In this document: piece by piece, positions 1 to 9,280 of the stretch
Numbering within the stretch: the stretch's first letter is position 1
How the letters are laid out: every line of letters starts with the position of its first letter
Source: GW2011-AR15 sp964512765
GTDB lineage: Archaea > Nanobdellota > Nanobdellia > Woesearchaeales > GW2011-AR15
Reading direction: 5' to 3'
Assembly: GCA_964512765.1 (NCBI GenBank)
Contig: CAZEKF010000003.1
Location: 1-64,000, forward strand
DNA: 64,000 nt
Program-made: the position numbers and the translations under genes
Notes under the pieces: generated by a model
Databases searched by the model: none
What the model was told of the DNA's origin: nothing
The model's input: the letters and a program-made list of their open reading frames with translations, nothing else

Positions 1-43
1 GCCAATTCATCTGCGGGTCTAACAGACCTGCAGTATTCTTGGC
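1..43. ncRNA. GC-rich folded element at window edge, possibly the 3' end of a structured RNA
   Basis: Bases 11-20 and 24-33 form a 10-bp hairpin with one G-T pair and an AAC loop. Bases 1-5 (GCCAA) can pair with 39-43 (TTGGC), closing an outer stem around it. This block is much richer in G and C than the surrounding AT-rich sequence, which in AT-rich archaea is a usual mark of structured RNA. No poly-T tract follows, so a simple terminator is less likely. The element is cut by the window edge and I cannot assign a family; it might also be a 3' UTR hairpin of an upstream gene. Confidence 0.35.
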
Positions 44-73
44 GGAGAATAAATTAATTATATTTAATAATTC

Positions 74-451
74 ATGTCACCTCTTCCAGAAAGCGACGTT
101 AATCCACATCTGTATGTTAACGCCTTCTTCATAGAGCTTAAAAAAAGGGGTGTAGATGAACTTGAGTTCGATCTAGTTACTAGAAATCGTGCCTTTTATG
201 ATGCAATACAAGAACTTGAACTAGGTTCCAATAAATTTGGTGTAATAAAAAGAGATAACCCTTATGTGAGTGCTCTTGAAACAGCAATGTTTTATTTACA
301 ACTTTGTAAAATGATATCTTATGTAAGTAATAGTAACATTCTTAGTATTCACAATCTTGACGAACTGGAAAACACAACGTTTAGTGAAGTTTCCCCAGCA
401 CAAAGAGAACATTTAGTTGAAGTTGCAGGCTACATTTGTGACAAATTTTGA
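74..451 (+). CDS. Hypothetical protein, 125 aa
   Basis: This is a small, probably cytoplasmic protein of unknown family. It has no signal peptide, no membrane segment and only two cysteines (one near position 78, one close to the C-terminus). The composition is mixed alpha/beta, with a charged N-terminal half containing ELKKRGVDELEF. An in-frame TAA lies two codons upstream of the ATG, so the start is well bounded. The AT-rich stretch before it (about 50-70) could hold a promoter, but no clear TATA box at the usual spacing stands out. It points away from the convergent asnB gene and has no evident partner. The open frame and normal composition suggest a real gene; function unknown. Confidence 0.6.
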   Translation: MSPLPESDVNPHLYVNAFFIELKKRGVDELEFDLVTRNRAFYDAIQELELGSNKFGVIKRDNPYVSALETAMFYLQLCKMISYVSNSNILSIHNLDELENTTFSEVSPAQREHLVEVAGYICDKF

Positions 452-568
452 GTTATCATTTTCTCCATTTCGTGTAACACCTATTAAACGAACGTTTACT
501 ACATTTAATAAATAATTTTAAGGCAAAAAGAAATATTAACTGCAATAATGCTTCTTAAATATAAACTA

Positions 569-2452
569 TCAAACCTTATCCCCATTAACAAATATATCAT
601 ACCATTCAACAAAATTAGTTATTGTCCATAACTGTCTTGTGTAATAAAGTTTAGTTAAAGAATTAATTTTCAGAAGTTTATGAGATAATAACTTGTTTCT
701 GTTAAATAGTTTTTCTATGTAAGATTTGTTAAAAAATTTGTTTACTATTTCATGTTTATCAGAGATTGTTTTTCTTGCATAATTACCAAACTCTTTATTA
801 TACCAATTTTCTGTAGGTACAAAAAACCGTTGCTTCTTTCTTTTAATAGTTTCATCCGGAAGAATGCCTTTCATTGAATGTCTTAAAATATACTTGTCAA
901 TTGATCCGTTTAGTTTGTATTTAACAGGTAATGATGCAGCAAACTCTGCTATCCTATGATCGCAAAAAGGTACACGGCCTTCAACAGAATGTGCCATTGT
1001 CATTTTATCGTATTTCAATAACATGTTATCTGGCAAAAAGGTCATCATATCATGATAACTCATCTTATTAAGAAACTCAGTTTTTTTGTCAAAAAACCGT
1101 CTAACTTTACTCTCTGAGTTCTGGATCTTTAGTTCAGGTAACAATCCCTTCTTAACAATCAATTGTTTTTCTTTTGAACCAAATATTGATACTAATGCAT
1201 GGTATGATTTAGCTAGATTATTGTCTTTGTTAACAAACTCTTCAAGTTTATAGAAAAAAGGTTCATTTGGCATAATGTTAAACGAGGTTAGCACTGAAGA
1301 CCTTAACAATGAAGGTGTTTTTTGATATTTTTTTAACATAGTCATTAACTTATACTGTTCATAGCCCATTAACAGTTCGTCTGCACCGTCGCCGTTAAGC
1401 AATACTTTAACATCTTTACTTACTTTGTTAGCTAAAACATAGTTAGGAATAGCAGTCGGATCAGCAACTGGATCGTCTAAGTGCCAAATAACTTTTGGCA
1501 ATTGGTTAACATAACTAGAATCTATCATAATCTCTTTATGATCTGTTTCAAACTTGTCAGAAACTAATTTTGCAGCGTCAAATTCGTTTTTATTACTTTC
1601 TTCAAAACCTAATGTGTAAGTTTTTATTGTCTGGTCTGAGTTCAAAGCCATCATTGCAACAATTGAACTTGAATCAATACCTCCTGATAATAATGCACCT
1701 ATTGGAACATCACTTATCATTCTATGTTTAATAGAAGATTCTAACAAATCTTTGAATTTTTTAGAGTAATAATCTAAACCATGATTGTTATTGTCTGGTT
1801 TATAGTCCCAGTATTCTCTAATAAGCAAATTGTTATTTTCAAAAATTAAATAATGTCCTGGTAGTAATTTAAAAATATTCTTCAACATAGTATTCTGTCC
1901 TGTTGTGTACCTATAAGACAAATAGTCGTTTAGTGCAGGGTAACATATTTCTTTTTTAATTTCATCATATTGTAGAATGGCTTTTATTTCAGAAGCAAAC
2001 ATGAATTTCTTATCTTTAAAATAATAATACATTGGTTTAATTCCTAAACGATCACGTGCAATAAAAAGTTTCTTGGTTTCAATGTCATAAATCACAAACG
2101 CAAACATGCCATTAAAATAATTAACACATAACTCACCGTATTCTTCGTAAGCGTGGATAATAACTTCTGTGTCAGACGCAGATTTAAATCTGTGACCTTT
2201 TTTTTCTAACTCTTCCCTAAGATTTTGGTAATTGTACAGTTCGCCATTATAAAATAAAACTAGTGTGTTTTCTTCATTATAAACTGGCTGGTTACCTGTT
2301 TTCAGGTCAATAATGCTTAATCTGTTATATCCTAAACTGATGTTTTTGTCAAAGAAATATTCACTATGGTCTGGTCCTCTGTGATTCATAATCTTACACA
2401 TTGATTGTAAGAGTTTTTTGTCCTCCCAGTTACACCCCGCGATCCCACACAT
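569..2452 (-). CDS. asnB: Asparagine synthetase (glutamine-hydrolysing)
   Basis: The protein transfers glutamine-derived ammonia to an adenylated carboxylate, classically aspartate. MCGIAGC at the N-terminus supplies the class II amidotransferase nucleophile Cys2, followed by NHRGPD and YNGELYNY. The C-terminal synthetase domain has the PP-loop SGGIDSS at residues 256-262. At 627 aa it has the length usual for the AsnB/AsnO family. It is divergent from the carbamoyltransferase gene with only 38 bp between them, in which a TATA box for this strand is visible. In glycan and secondary-metabolite clusters AsnB homologues often amidate sugar acids or peptides, so the substrate here may not be free aspartate. 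Family assignment is firm; substrate is inference. Confidence 0.95.
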   Translation of the reverse strand: MCGIAGCNWEDKKLLQSMCKIMNHRGPDHSEYFFDKNISLGYNRLSIIDLKTGNQPVYNEENTLVLFYNGELYNYQNLREELEKKGHRFKSASDTEVIIHAYEEYGELCVNYFNGMFAFVIYDIETKKLFIARDRLGIKPMYYYFKDKKFMFASEIKAILQYDEIKKEICYPALNDYLSYRYTTGQNTMLKNIFKLLPGHYLIFENNNLLIREYWDYKPDNNNHGLDYYSKKFKDLLESSIKHRMISDVPIGALLSGGIDSSSIVAMMALNSDQTIKTYTLGFEESNKNEFDAAKLVSDKFETDHKEIMIDSSYVNQLPKVIWHLDDPVADPTAIPNYVLANKVSKDVKVLLNGDGADELLMGYEQYKLMTMLKKYQKTPSLLRSSVLTSFNIMPNEPFFYKLEEFVNKDNNLAKSYHALVSIFGSKEKQLIVKKGLLPELKIQNSESKVRRFFDKKTEFLNKMSYHDMMTFLPDNMLLKYDKMTMAHSVEGRVPFCDHRIAEFAASLPVKYKLNGSIDKYILRHSMKGILPDETIKRKKQRFFVPTENWYNKEFGNYARKTISDKHEIVNKFFNKSYIEKLFNRNKLLSHKLLKINSLTKLYYTRQLWTITNFVEWYDIFVNGDKV

Positions 2453-2475
2453 AATTAAGTTTAATAATTTGTAAG

Positions 2476-2484
2476 TTTTTATAG
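2476..2484 (-). promoter_or_regulatory. TATA box for asnB
   Basis: On the minus strand this reads CTATAAAAA and ends 24 bases before the asnB ATG, the position expected for a leaderless archaeal transcript. It sits in the 38-bp space shared with the divergent carbamoyltransferase gene. Confidence 0.55.
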
Positions 2485-2490
2485 ATTGTT

Positions 2491-4146
2491 ATGGAGTATG
2501 TTATAGGGGTTTGTGATAATCATGATTCTGGTGCTTGTTTGTTTGAAAATTCTAATTTGATGTTCGCTATTAATGAAGAAAGAATTAACAGAGAAAAATT
2601 AACCAGAATGTTTCCTATTCAGTCATTTAATGCTTGTTTAAGTAAAATACCTAAGAATCAAAGAAATAATGTTAATGTTGCGTATGCTTCTCACATGACT
2701 CCTATTGCTTTGTTAAGAAAATATAACAAACCTTATTCTGGTCTAAAAAAACGTTCGCAGTTTAGTTATTCATTAAATGCATATTTTATGTATCAGATAT
2801 TATTGAAAAAACTAAACTTGACAAGGATTGAATCTAATGTATCTAAAAAAATTATATCAAATAAATTATCTATAAAAAACATAAGACTGTATGACCATCA
2901 CGCATGTCATGCATACTCAGCTTATTCATATTCAGGTTTTGACAAAGCTTTAGTTATAACAGTTGATGCAATGGGTGACGGAATCACTCTAACTGTTAAC
3001 ATTGGTGATAATAACAGAATAAGGAGAATCTACCAAGAAACTGGGTCAAGCTCTATTAGTTTATATTATTCAAGAATAACTGAATTGTTAGGGTTTAAAG
3101 CTATTCGGCACGAAGGTAAAATACTTGGGTTAGCAGCGTACGGAAATCCTGATAAAACATTAAGGTTAATGAACAAATTACTTTTTTACAATGGCAAAGG
3201 TGGTTTTAACAAACTTAATCATTTAATTCCTGTATCAAAAAATAAAGGAATATTCAGGAAATTAAAAAAATACAAAAGAAAAGATGTTGCTGCAGGCTTA
3301 CAAAAAAATCTTGAATCAGAATTTATCAAATTTCTACAATACTGGGTTAAGAAAACTCAAATAAAAAATGTGTGTGTTGCAGGAGGTATTTTTGCAAATG
3401 TTAAGCTTAACCAAAGAATACATGAAAATATAGACAAGTTTTTTGTGTTCCCGCACATGGGCGATGGAGGGTTAGCAGTTGGTGCTGCTCTTGCGTATAT
3501 TAAACCAAACCCAAACAAAATAACTAATTTATTTTTAGGACCTGATTATACTGACAAACAAATGAAAGCAGAACTTGAGAAATCAAATCTTAATTATAAA
3601 AAACTAACAAATCCAGGCAAAGAGATTGCCAATCTTCTAGCAAAAGGTAATGTCATTGCGTATTACAACGACAGAATGGAATACGGGCCAAGAGCATTAG
3701 GTAATAGAAGTGTTTTATATAGGCCTGATGATAAAACTGTTAATGATTGGTTGAATAAAAAACTTAAAAGAACAGAATTCATGCCATTCGCACCTGTTGT
3801 TCTGGAAGAAGACGCTAATAAATGTTTCAAAAACATTAAAGGGGCAGAACATGCTGCAAAGTTCATGACAATTACGTTTGATTGCACAGAATGGATGAAA
3901 AATAATTGTCAAGGTGTTCTGCATGTTGACGGCACAGCACGGCCACAGTTAATCAATAAAAAAGATAATCCTGTTTATTACAATATAATAAAAGAATTCA
4001 AGAAACTAACAAAGCTGCCATGTATTATTAACACAAGTTTTAATATTCACGAACAACCTATTGTATGCACACCTAAAGATGCAATAAGAGCATTTGTTGA
4101 AAGTGAACTTGATTACTTGGTGCTTGGAGATTATCTAGTAAAATGA
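2491..4146 (+). CDS. Carbamoyltransferase, NodU/CmcH/TobZ family
   Basis: This enzyme type makes carbamoyl-adenylate from carbamoyl phosphate and ATP and transfers the carbamoyl group to a hydroxyl of a sugar or antibiotic. The N-terminal Kae1-like half carries HDSGAC near the start, HHACHA around residue 136, VDAMGDG and LGLAAYGNP. The C-terminal half carries RMEYGPRALGNRS near residue 395 and NTSFNIHEQPIV. The 551-aa length is normal for the family. Its stop overlaps the start of the next gene in an ATGA junction, so it is co-translated with a GT-C-like membrane protein; a sugar acceptor is therefore likely. A second family member lies at the right edge of the window. Confidence 0.93.
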   Translation: MEYVIGVCDNHDSGACLFENSNLMFAINEERINREKLTRMFPIQSFNACLSKIPKNQRNNVNVAYASHMTPIALLRKYNKPYSGLKKRSQFSYSLNAYFMYQILLKKLNLTRIESNVSKKIISNKLSIKNIRLYDHHACHAYSAYSYSGFDKALVITVDAMGDGITLTVNIGDNNRIRRIYQETGSSSISLYYSRITELLGFKAIRHEGKILGLAAYGNPDKTLRLMNKLLFYNGKGGFNKLNHLIPVSKNKGIFRKLKKYKRKDVAAGLQKNLESEFIKFLQYWVKKTQIKNVCVAGGIFANVKLNQRIHENIDKFFVFPHMGDGGLAVGAALAYIKPNPNKITNLFLGPDYTDKQMKAELEKSNLNYKKLTNPGKEIANLLAKGNVIAYYNDRMEYGPRALGNRSVLYRPDDKTVNDWLNKKLKRTEFMPFAPVVLEEDANKCFKNIKGAEHAAKFMTITFDCTEWMKNNCQGVLHVDGTARPQLINKKDNPVYYNIIKEFKKLTKLPCIINTSFNIHEQPIVCTPKDAIRAFVESELDYLVLGDYLVK

Positions 4147-5795
4147 AAAAAAGATCAGATAAAAAATACTTAGTCCTCGTAACACTAATTTTCCTGTTCC
4201 ATCTTGTTAATAATATTGTTGTATTGTACCAGGACAGTACATATTACACATACGATCTTGCAGATAATAGATTAAAAAGTATTAATTATTATTATGCAAT
4301 TAAAAGTTTAGATTTTAAACAGCTTCAAGTACTGTGGAATGAAAAAGGTTTGTTTTACCCGCCATTGTTAATGATAAGTTCATTTCCATTTTATTTAATG
4401 TTAGGAAAAACACAAGACGCTGCTGCATTAACAAATTCTGTTTATTTATTATTACTATTATTCTCTGTGTATTATCTTGCTAAGAAACTGAAAAATTCTC
4501 ACTACGGTGTTTTATCTGTGTTAATACTATCCTTTTTTCCAGGCATTTATAGTTATTCAAGGGTTTACATGGCAGACTTTGCACTGGCATCAATTGTTGC
4601 TGTTAGCATATGTTTTCTTGTTTATTCTAACAAATTCAAAAATAAAACATTCACGATTTTGTTTGGTATAAGCTGCGGTCTAGGTCTTTTAATAAAATGG
4701 GCGTTTGTAACATATTTAATAGGTCCATTCTTGTGCTATTTTATTTACTCGTTCTGGCCTATAAATAAAACTACAGAAAAACAAATACAAAATTTGAGCA
4801 TAGCAATACTACTCGGATTATTATTGTTTTCAGCTTGGTACTATAACAAAATTCCTTTTATTATACAAAGGGGCATAGATCTTAACAAAGATTATTCTAT
4901 CCAGATAGGCGGGTATGACCCATGGACTTATGATAATTTCAAAATTTATTACAAAACATTTTTTCCAGCAGTGTTTGGCTATTTTCTACAGTATGTACTG
5001 TATTGTTTACTAATCTTTTTATTTTTAAAATCAAAGCATAAATCATTAATAATTTCCTGGATTCTTATCCCATACATAATCATAAGCTATGCACCGTGGA
5101 AAAACACTCGGTATTTGTTACCAATGATACCTGCATTTGCACTAATCCTTGGATATGTATTTTATAAAATAATTACTATGTCAAAAAACAAACTTTTGTC
5201 ATATTCATTTTACTTAATCATATTAGTAGTTTTAATGAACAATTTTATTTATAGTAACTATGTCTCTGATTACGGGATTGTTACTTCTAATGACTTGTTT
5301 AAATATGGATTACCTTCTCCGAGACATTTTGATTATGAACTTGACAGGATAACAAGCACAATTGTTAATAACACTGATAAACATAATTCATCAATTTTAA
5401 TCATACCAAACTCTGAACTGTTAGATGCTTTATACCATAAAATATTGTTAAAAAGATTATCATACACTATAGATAGAGGCATTTTTTGCATTGGTTCAGG
5501 AGGTAGTACAAACTGTGACCCATTGGATAATACTCAATATAGAAATAAAGAATATATTTGTAACCAAGATTTCGTGATTGATTACGATGGCAAATTTAGC
5601 TATGACAAGTATAGTGTAATCTTTCTTCCTAAAGAATCAGAAGTGCATACTCAAATTATTCAGCCGTTGATAACAAACTGGAACATGTGCAAAGGTAATT
5701 TCAAAATTATTGAAAAGATTGAAAATAAAACTGATACAACCACTCGGTACAGAGTTAATATTAACATCCACAAAAAAGTAAATCCGTATGACTAA
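4143..5795 (+). CDS. Polytopic membrane protein, GT-C (family 39-like) glycosyltransferase
   Basis: The 550-aa protein has an N-terminal membrane segment, a first loop with DLADNRLKSINYY, then about nine to ten further hydrophobic segments up to residue 380, and a soluble C-terminal domain of about 170 aa. This is the layout of GT-C enzymes that use polyprenyl-phosphate sugars on the outer face of the membrane. YPPLL in the first loop and the acidic YMADFALAS loop also fit PMT/ArnT-like proteins. It starts inside the ATGA shared with the carbamoyltransferase gene. The sugar and acceptor cannot be read from sequence. The family call rests on topology and weak motifs rather than a diagnostic signature. 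Confidence 0.75.
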   Translation: MKKRSDKKYLVLVTLIFLFHLVNNIVVLYQDSTYYTYDLADNRLKSINYYYAIKSLDFKQLQVLWNEKGLFYPPLLMISSFPFYLMLGKTQDAAALTNSVYLLLLLFSVYYLAKKLKNSHYGVLSVLILSFFPGIYSYSRVYMADFALASIVAVSICFLVYSNKFKNKTFTILFGISCGLGLLIKWAFVTYLIGPFLCYFIYSFWPINKTTEKQIQNLSIAILLGLLLFSAWYYNKIPFIIQRGIDLNKDYSIQIGGYDPWTYDNFKIYYKTFFPAVFGYFLQYVLYCLLIFLFLKSKHKSLIISWILIPYIIISYAPWKNTRYLLPMIPAFALILGYVFYKIITMSKNKLLSYSFYLIILVVLMNNFIYSNYVSDYGIVTSNDLFKYGLPSPRHFDYELDRITSTIVNNTDKHNSSILIIPNSELLDALYHKILLKRLSYTIDRGIFCIGSGGSTNCDPLDNTQYRNKEYICNQDFVIDYDGKFSYDKYSVIFLPKESEVHTQIIQPLITNWNMCKGNFKIIEKIENKTDTTTRYRVNINIHKKVNPYD

Positions 5796-5800
5796 ATAGA

Positions 5801-5881
5801 ATGTTAATCAAGATTATTGCAAAAAGATTACTTTTTTGGGATCCCAGAAATCCAATTATACATTGTAAGGAACAAGCATAA
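5801..5881 (+). other. Possible 26-aa leader peptide or gene remnant
   Basis: A short frame starting with ATG at 5801 encodes 26 residues, including KRLLFWDPRNP. It ends one base before a second short frame (5883-5933) that also contains RNP. Both lie in the 134-bp gap between two GT-C-like genes. They could be coupling peptides or the decayed remains of one gene. Coding potential is unproven. Confidence 0.2.
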
Positions 5882-5882
5882 A

Positions 5883-5933
5883 ATGAACAAAAGAAATCCT
5901 AATTTATTGGATTTCTATGATATACAAGAATGA
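5883..5933 (+). other. Possible 16-aa upstream ORF coupled by ATGA to the next gene
   Basis: ATG at 5883 opens a 16-codon frame (MNKRNPNLLDFYDIQE) whose TGA stop overlaps the ATG of the following membrane protein at 5930. Such an overlap can couple translation. The frame spans an inverted repeat (5892-5916), so a remnant or a regulatory hairpin is equally possible. Confidence 0.25.
5892..5916. repeat. Inverted repeat AGAAATCC / GGATTTCT
   Basis: Two perfect 8-base arms (5892-5899 and 5909-5916) are separated by 9 AT bases. A third copy of the arm, in direct orientation, is at 5846-5853. The repeat lies just before the start of the next gene at 5930, so it could be a hairpin or a protein-binding site. 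Function unknown. Confidence 0.45.
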
Positions 5934-7417
5934 AAAAATTTAAGATAATAAGTATAATTTTATTAATTGCGTTTGTTACCAGACTATATTTTCTAACAAC
6001 AACTGAAAACTATTACAATGAAGAATCTCCTGCATATGTCAGAGATGCAATGAGAATTGTTAAAACTAAACATTTTCCTGTCTGGCACAACCATCCGGGT
6101 GGTTATCAGTACATACTTGCGTTCTTACTATTTATGTTCAAACCAATAATTAGCGCTGTTTTAATGCCTAGATTGTTTAACTTTATTCTTGGCATGTTTA
6201 CTATCTATTTCTATTTCCTATTGTCTAGGAAATTGTTTGGAAAAACAACAGCGATTGTTTCAAGTGTAATACTCTCTTTGAGCATACAACATATTATGCT
6301 AAGTATTAACACTTTAAGTTATGGTCCTATGTATTTTGGATTGATAGCAGGATTGTATTATTTTATTAGTTATTTGGGTTCTAACAAAAACAAACAGTTT
6401 GTTTTGTCAATGATTTTCATTGCTTTTGCTAGTATGATGAGACAGGAAGCATGGTTAATAATTCCTGTGTTAGCCCTTGTTTTATTATTAAGAAAAAAAT
6501 TGATCCGACTAATCTGGTTCATAATTTTAACATCAAGTTTTCCAGTTTACTATATGACAAAACTATTTTTCATGTATAAAAACCCGTTTGAATTTTATTA
6601 TGTAGGCGGTGGGTTTGATTCATTAGTAAATTATTTTGACTGGAAAATGTTTTTAACTTTCACTAAATATTTGATAGCAAACTACCCGTTGTTTTTGTTT
6701 GTTGCTGGATTATTAGGGATGTTACTGTGTTTTAAACATATAAAAAAGTACAAGCACAAATACCTAATGATTGCTTTTTTTGTTCTGAACTATATTTTTT
6801 ATCAAATAATGGTCATGAGCCATAACTTTATCTTTATTAGTTCCTACGGTGATGAATATACAAGGTATAGTGTAATTTTTATTATTTTTTTAATTCCATT
6901 TACTGTTGATTTTTTTAACAAGAGTTTTACAAAAATAACTAAAAATAAAATTGTAGCAACAGTTTTAATAACTCTTCTCATGATTCCTTTTTTAACAGTT
7001 ACTTACAACAATTATAGCAAATATAAACAAACCAAATTTATACCACCTGGTGAATATTACGAACTAAGAGATTTCTTAGTAAACAACATTCCAGAAGATA
7101 CTAAATTATACATTGCCACAGATCTTCCACAAAGAATATCATTCGCTGTCACTGAATCAAACAATGCTTACCAATTAAGTTATTTTATTACGCCTGAAAT
7201 TTTTAACCAATTGAATAATTTTAATGCTAAGTCCTTGTATGAAATCGCAGAGGATCACATTAAAGAAGACACTTATTCAGGAGATTATATATTAATAATT
7301 GACCAAGCTGTTACAAGATTAATCAATATGGAACAATATGAACAGTATTATGATGATACTAAGTTTGAAAAAACTAAGATAAACCGTGTATTAATTCTTA
7401 AACCTGTAAAAGAATAG
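5930..7417 (+). CDS. Polytopic membrane protein, GT-C (family 39-like) glycosyltransferase
   Basis: This 495-aa protein begins with a hydrophobic segment, then an extracytoplasmic loop with YNEESPAYVRDAMRIVKT and NHPGGYQY. That resembles the acidic first loop of PMT/ArnT-type GT-C enzymes using lipid-linked sugars. About nine more membrane segments follow to residue 350, then a soluble tail of about 130 aa. It is co-directional with the GT-C-like gene upstream, separated by 134 bp holding two tiny ORFs. Its last 27 bases overlap the convergent GT2 gene. The fold family is likely; donor and acceptor are unknown. Confidence 0.75.
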   Translation: MKKFKIISIILLIAFVTRLYFLTTTENYYNEESPAYVRDAMRIVKTKHFPVWHNHPGGYQYILAFLLFMFKPIISAVLMPRLFNFILGMFTIYFYFLLSRKLFGKTTAIVSSVILSLSIQHIMLSINTLSYGPMYFGLIAGLYYFISYLGSNKNKQFVLSMIFIAFASMMRQEAWLIIPVLALVLLLRKKLIRLIWFIILTSSFPVYYMTKLFFMYKNPFEFYYVGGGFDSLVNYFDWKMFLTFTKYLIANYPLFLFVAGLLGMLLCFKHIKKYKHKYLMIAFFVLNYIFYQIMVMSHNFIFISSYGDEYTRYSVIFIIFLIPFTVDFFNKSFTKITKNKIVATVLITLLMIPFLTVTYNNYSKYKQTKFIPPGEYYELRDFLVNNIPEDTKLYIATDLPQRISFAVTESNNAYQLSYFITPEIFNQLNNFNAKSLYEIAEDHIKEDTYSGDYILIIDQAVTRLINMEQYEQYYDDTKFEKTKINRVLILKPVKE

Positions 7418-8071
7418 TTTTGACAACATAACAAATCCATCTTTCAATCTAATTTTTTTACCTTGTTTTCTAGACCGTGGTTTAAATGTTATTGGAATTT
7501 CTTTTATCTTGAAATTATTCTTACAAACATAATTTGTAAATTCTGTTTCAAAACCAAAACCTTTCTCTTTTAAACAAAGTTTTTGTTTTACTTTTTTAGT
7601 AAACGCTTTGTAACATGTTGTAACATCTGTAAATTTTCTATTATAAAGTAAATTCGCTGTTTGTGTTATTATTTGGTTTCCAAAATAATAAATTATATTA
7701 TGTTGGTTACATTTTATAAATCTTGTACCAAAAACCACATCACATTGGTTTTTTATTAAATGTTTTATTAATTTAGGAATCTCTTTTGGATCATATTCAA
7801 AATCTGCGTCTTGTATAATAAAAAAGTCTGCTTTAGCAAGTTTTAACCCTTGTTGAATTGCATAACCTTTGCCAATGTTTTTAGTGTAAGAAATTACTTT
7901 GATTTTATTTGATTTTACTTTTTTTATTTCGTCTAGTGAACCGTCTGTTGATCCGTCATTAACAACAATGATCTCATATGTAACAGGAAATTTAACTTTT
8001 AAAATAGATTCAAGAACTTTCTTAATATGGTTCTCTTCATTATAAACTGGTACAAGAATTGATAATTTCAT
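7391..8071 (-). CDS. GT2 glycosyltransferase, Alg5/DPM1-like
   Basis: This 226-aa single-domain GT-A enzyme probably moves a nucleotide sugar onto a polyprenyl phosphate at the inner membrane face. Diagnostic pieces are VPVYNEENHI at the N-terminus, VNDGSTDGS, a GKGYAIQQGL helix and QDADFEYDP, which carries the metal-binding DxD. There is no C-terminal membrane anchor, as in Alg5-like members. The start overlaps the stop of the upstream SGNH hydrolase (ATGA), so the two are one transcript. The product would feed GT-C enzymes such as those at 4143-7417. Confidence 0.9.
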   Translation of the reverse strand: MKLSILVPVYNEENHIKKVLESILKVKFPVTYEIIVVNDGSTDGSLDEIKKVKSNKIKVISYTKNIGKGYAIQQGLKLAKADFFIIQDADFEYDPKEIPKLIKHLIKNQCDVVFGTRFIKCNQHNIIYYFGNQIITQTANLLYNRKFTDVTTCYKAFTKKVKQKLCLKEKGFGFETEFTNYVCKNNFKIKEIPITFKPRSRKQGKKIRLKDGFVMLSKLFFYRFKN

Positions 8072-9171
8072 TTTTCAATAATTTCTATTAACGCATTATA
8101 CAAAACATCTCCAATAATTGCATGTCCTTTATTGTTCAAATGTGAATAATCATCAGGTGCAAGTCTTATAGATTCCCAGTCTACATCTTTTTCATCTATT
8201 AAAGGATATAGATCAATAGTTGTTATGTTATATTCTGATTCAGGGTAAGTCAAAATCCATTCATCATTAACATTACTATCTTTAATTAAATTTGGGAATG
8301 AAACTATTATTAATTTAAATCCGTGTTTCTGAGACAATGAATGAAATTTACCTATTGAATCTCTATTATAATCTATATTTGTATTGCCACCAATCAATTT
8401 GTATATCTCTGACGGATATTTGATTGGATCGATTCGTGAAAGCATATTGTATATTCTTAGATTTATAAACCTGTAGAACGCAGAATATCTTAGTAAAAAC
8501 ATATTTATTTTTTTAGAAACAGGAAAAACACTTGGCATGTTAACACTGAACAATTCATACTTGTTTGTTACAGGTTTGCTGCCTTCTGACCCGTCTTTTG
8601 AATATTTTAACACATTTGTAGGTCCATAATCATCTTGCACAAAGTTCACCAAGACCATGTCTGGTTTATATTCAATTAACTTTGTTTCAAGAAAAATGTA
8701 TTTTTGTACTAAGTTATATGCACTAACTCCTGCATTCATAACTTCATATTCACTATCAAAATTGTTATTAAGTTTTGATTCAAGTATTTTTAAAAATGTA
8801 TCATTAAGCAAAGTTGCTTGACCAAAAGTAACAGAATCTCCAAGAGCAATTATCCTGTAAGAATTTTCTGGTTTATTTTTTGAAAATTCTCTATCACGAA
8901 TGCCGAACGAGTTAATATTAATATCAATGTTTTGCCAGTCTAGATTTACTCCTGAATTTAATTCATAGCTTAACCCTGGTATGTCTGAATGAACGTGCAC
9001 TCTTTTTCTTAGATCACCTTTGTATTGGTTCTCAGAATCAATTGTGTAACCTGTACTTGAATAAAAATCAATGTCTTCTATCAATAAAAATATAATTTCA
9101 AAAAAAATTATCAGAAAAAGAACAGTGAAAATTAATAACATTATATTTTTCAGTCTTTTTTTTAACTTCAT
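8068..9171 (-). CDS. Membrane-anchored SGNH/GDSL hydrolase
   Basis: The protein has an N-terminal membrane anchor (about residues 10-32) and an extracytoplasmic SGNH fold. Block I is GDSVTFGQ with the nucleophile Ser113. A block-III-like VNFVQDDYG follows, and the C-terminal DDYSHLNNKGH supplies the Asp-His pair. Such enzymes hydrolyse or transfer acyl groups; in glycan clusters they commonly de-O-acetylate or O-acylate sugars. It is translationally coupled (ATGA) to the GT2 gene downstream. At 367 aa it fits this family. The acyl substrate is unknown. Confidence 0.85.
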   Translation of the reverse strand: MKLKKRLKNIMLLIFTVLFLIIFFEIIFLLIEDIDFYSSTGYTIDSENQYKGDLRKRVHVHSDIPGLSYELNSGVNLDWQNIDININSFGIRDREFSKNKPENSYRIIALGDSVTFGQATLLNDTFLKILESKLNNNFDSEYEVMNAGVSAYNLVQKYIFLETKLIEYKPDMVLVNFVQDDYGPTNVLKYSKDGSEGSKPVTNKYELFSVNMPSVFPVSKKINMFLLRYSAFYRFINLRIYNMLSRIDPIKYPSEIYKLIGGNTNIDYNRDSIGKFHSLSQKHGFKLIIVSFPNLIKDSNVNDEWILTYPESEYNITTIDLYPLIDEKDVDWESIRLAPDDYSHLNNKGHAIIGDVLYNALIEIIEK

Positions 9172-9243
9172 GATCTCCTAATATACAACTCCCTTTATAT
9201 TTTTTCTGTCACATGTTTTTAAATTAACTTTTACGTGTAAACA

Positions 9244-9252
9244 TTTATATAG
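9244..9252 (+). promoter_or_regulatory. TATA box for the TPR/SUMF1-like operon
   Basis: TTTATATAG lies 29-37 bases before the ATG at 9281. This predicts a transcript with a very short leader (under about 10 nt). No Shine-Dalgarno sequence is seen. Confidence 0.5.
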
Positions 9253-9280
9253 TATAATTTCAATAGAAAAAAATATAAAA

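Noticed and set aside
3663..3924. Two minus-strand ORFs of about 70 aa inside the carbamoyltransferase gene
   Set aside because: They are antisense shadows of a well-conserved coding region.
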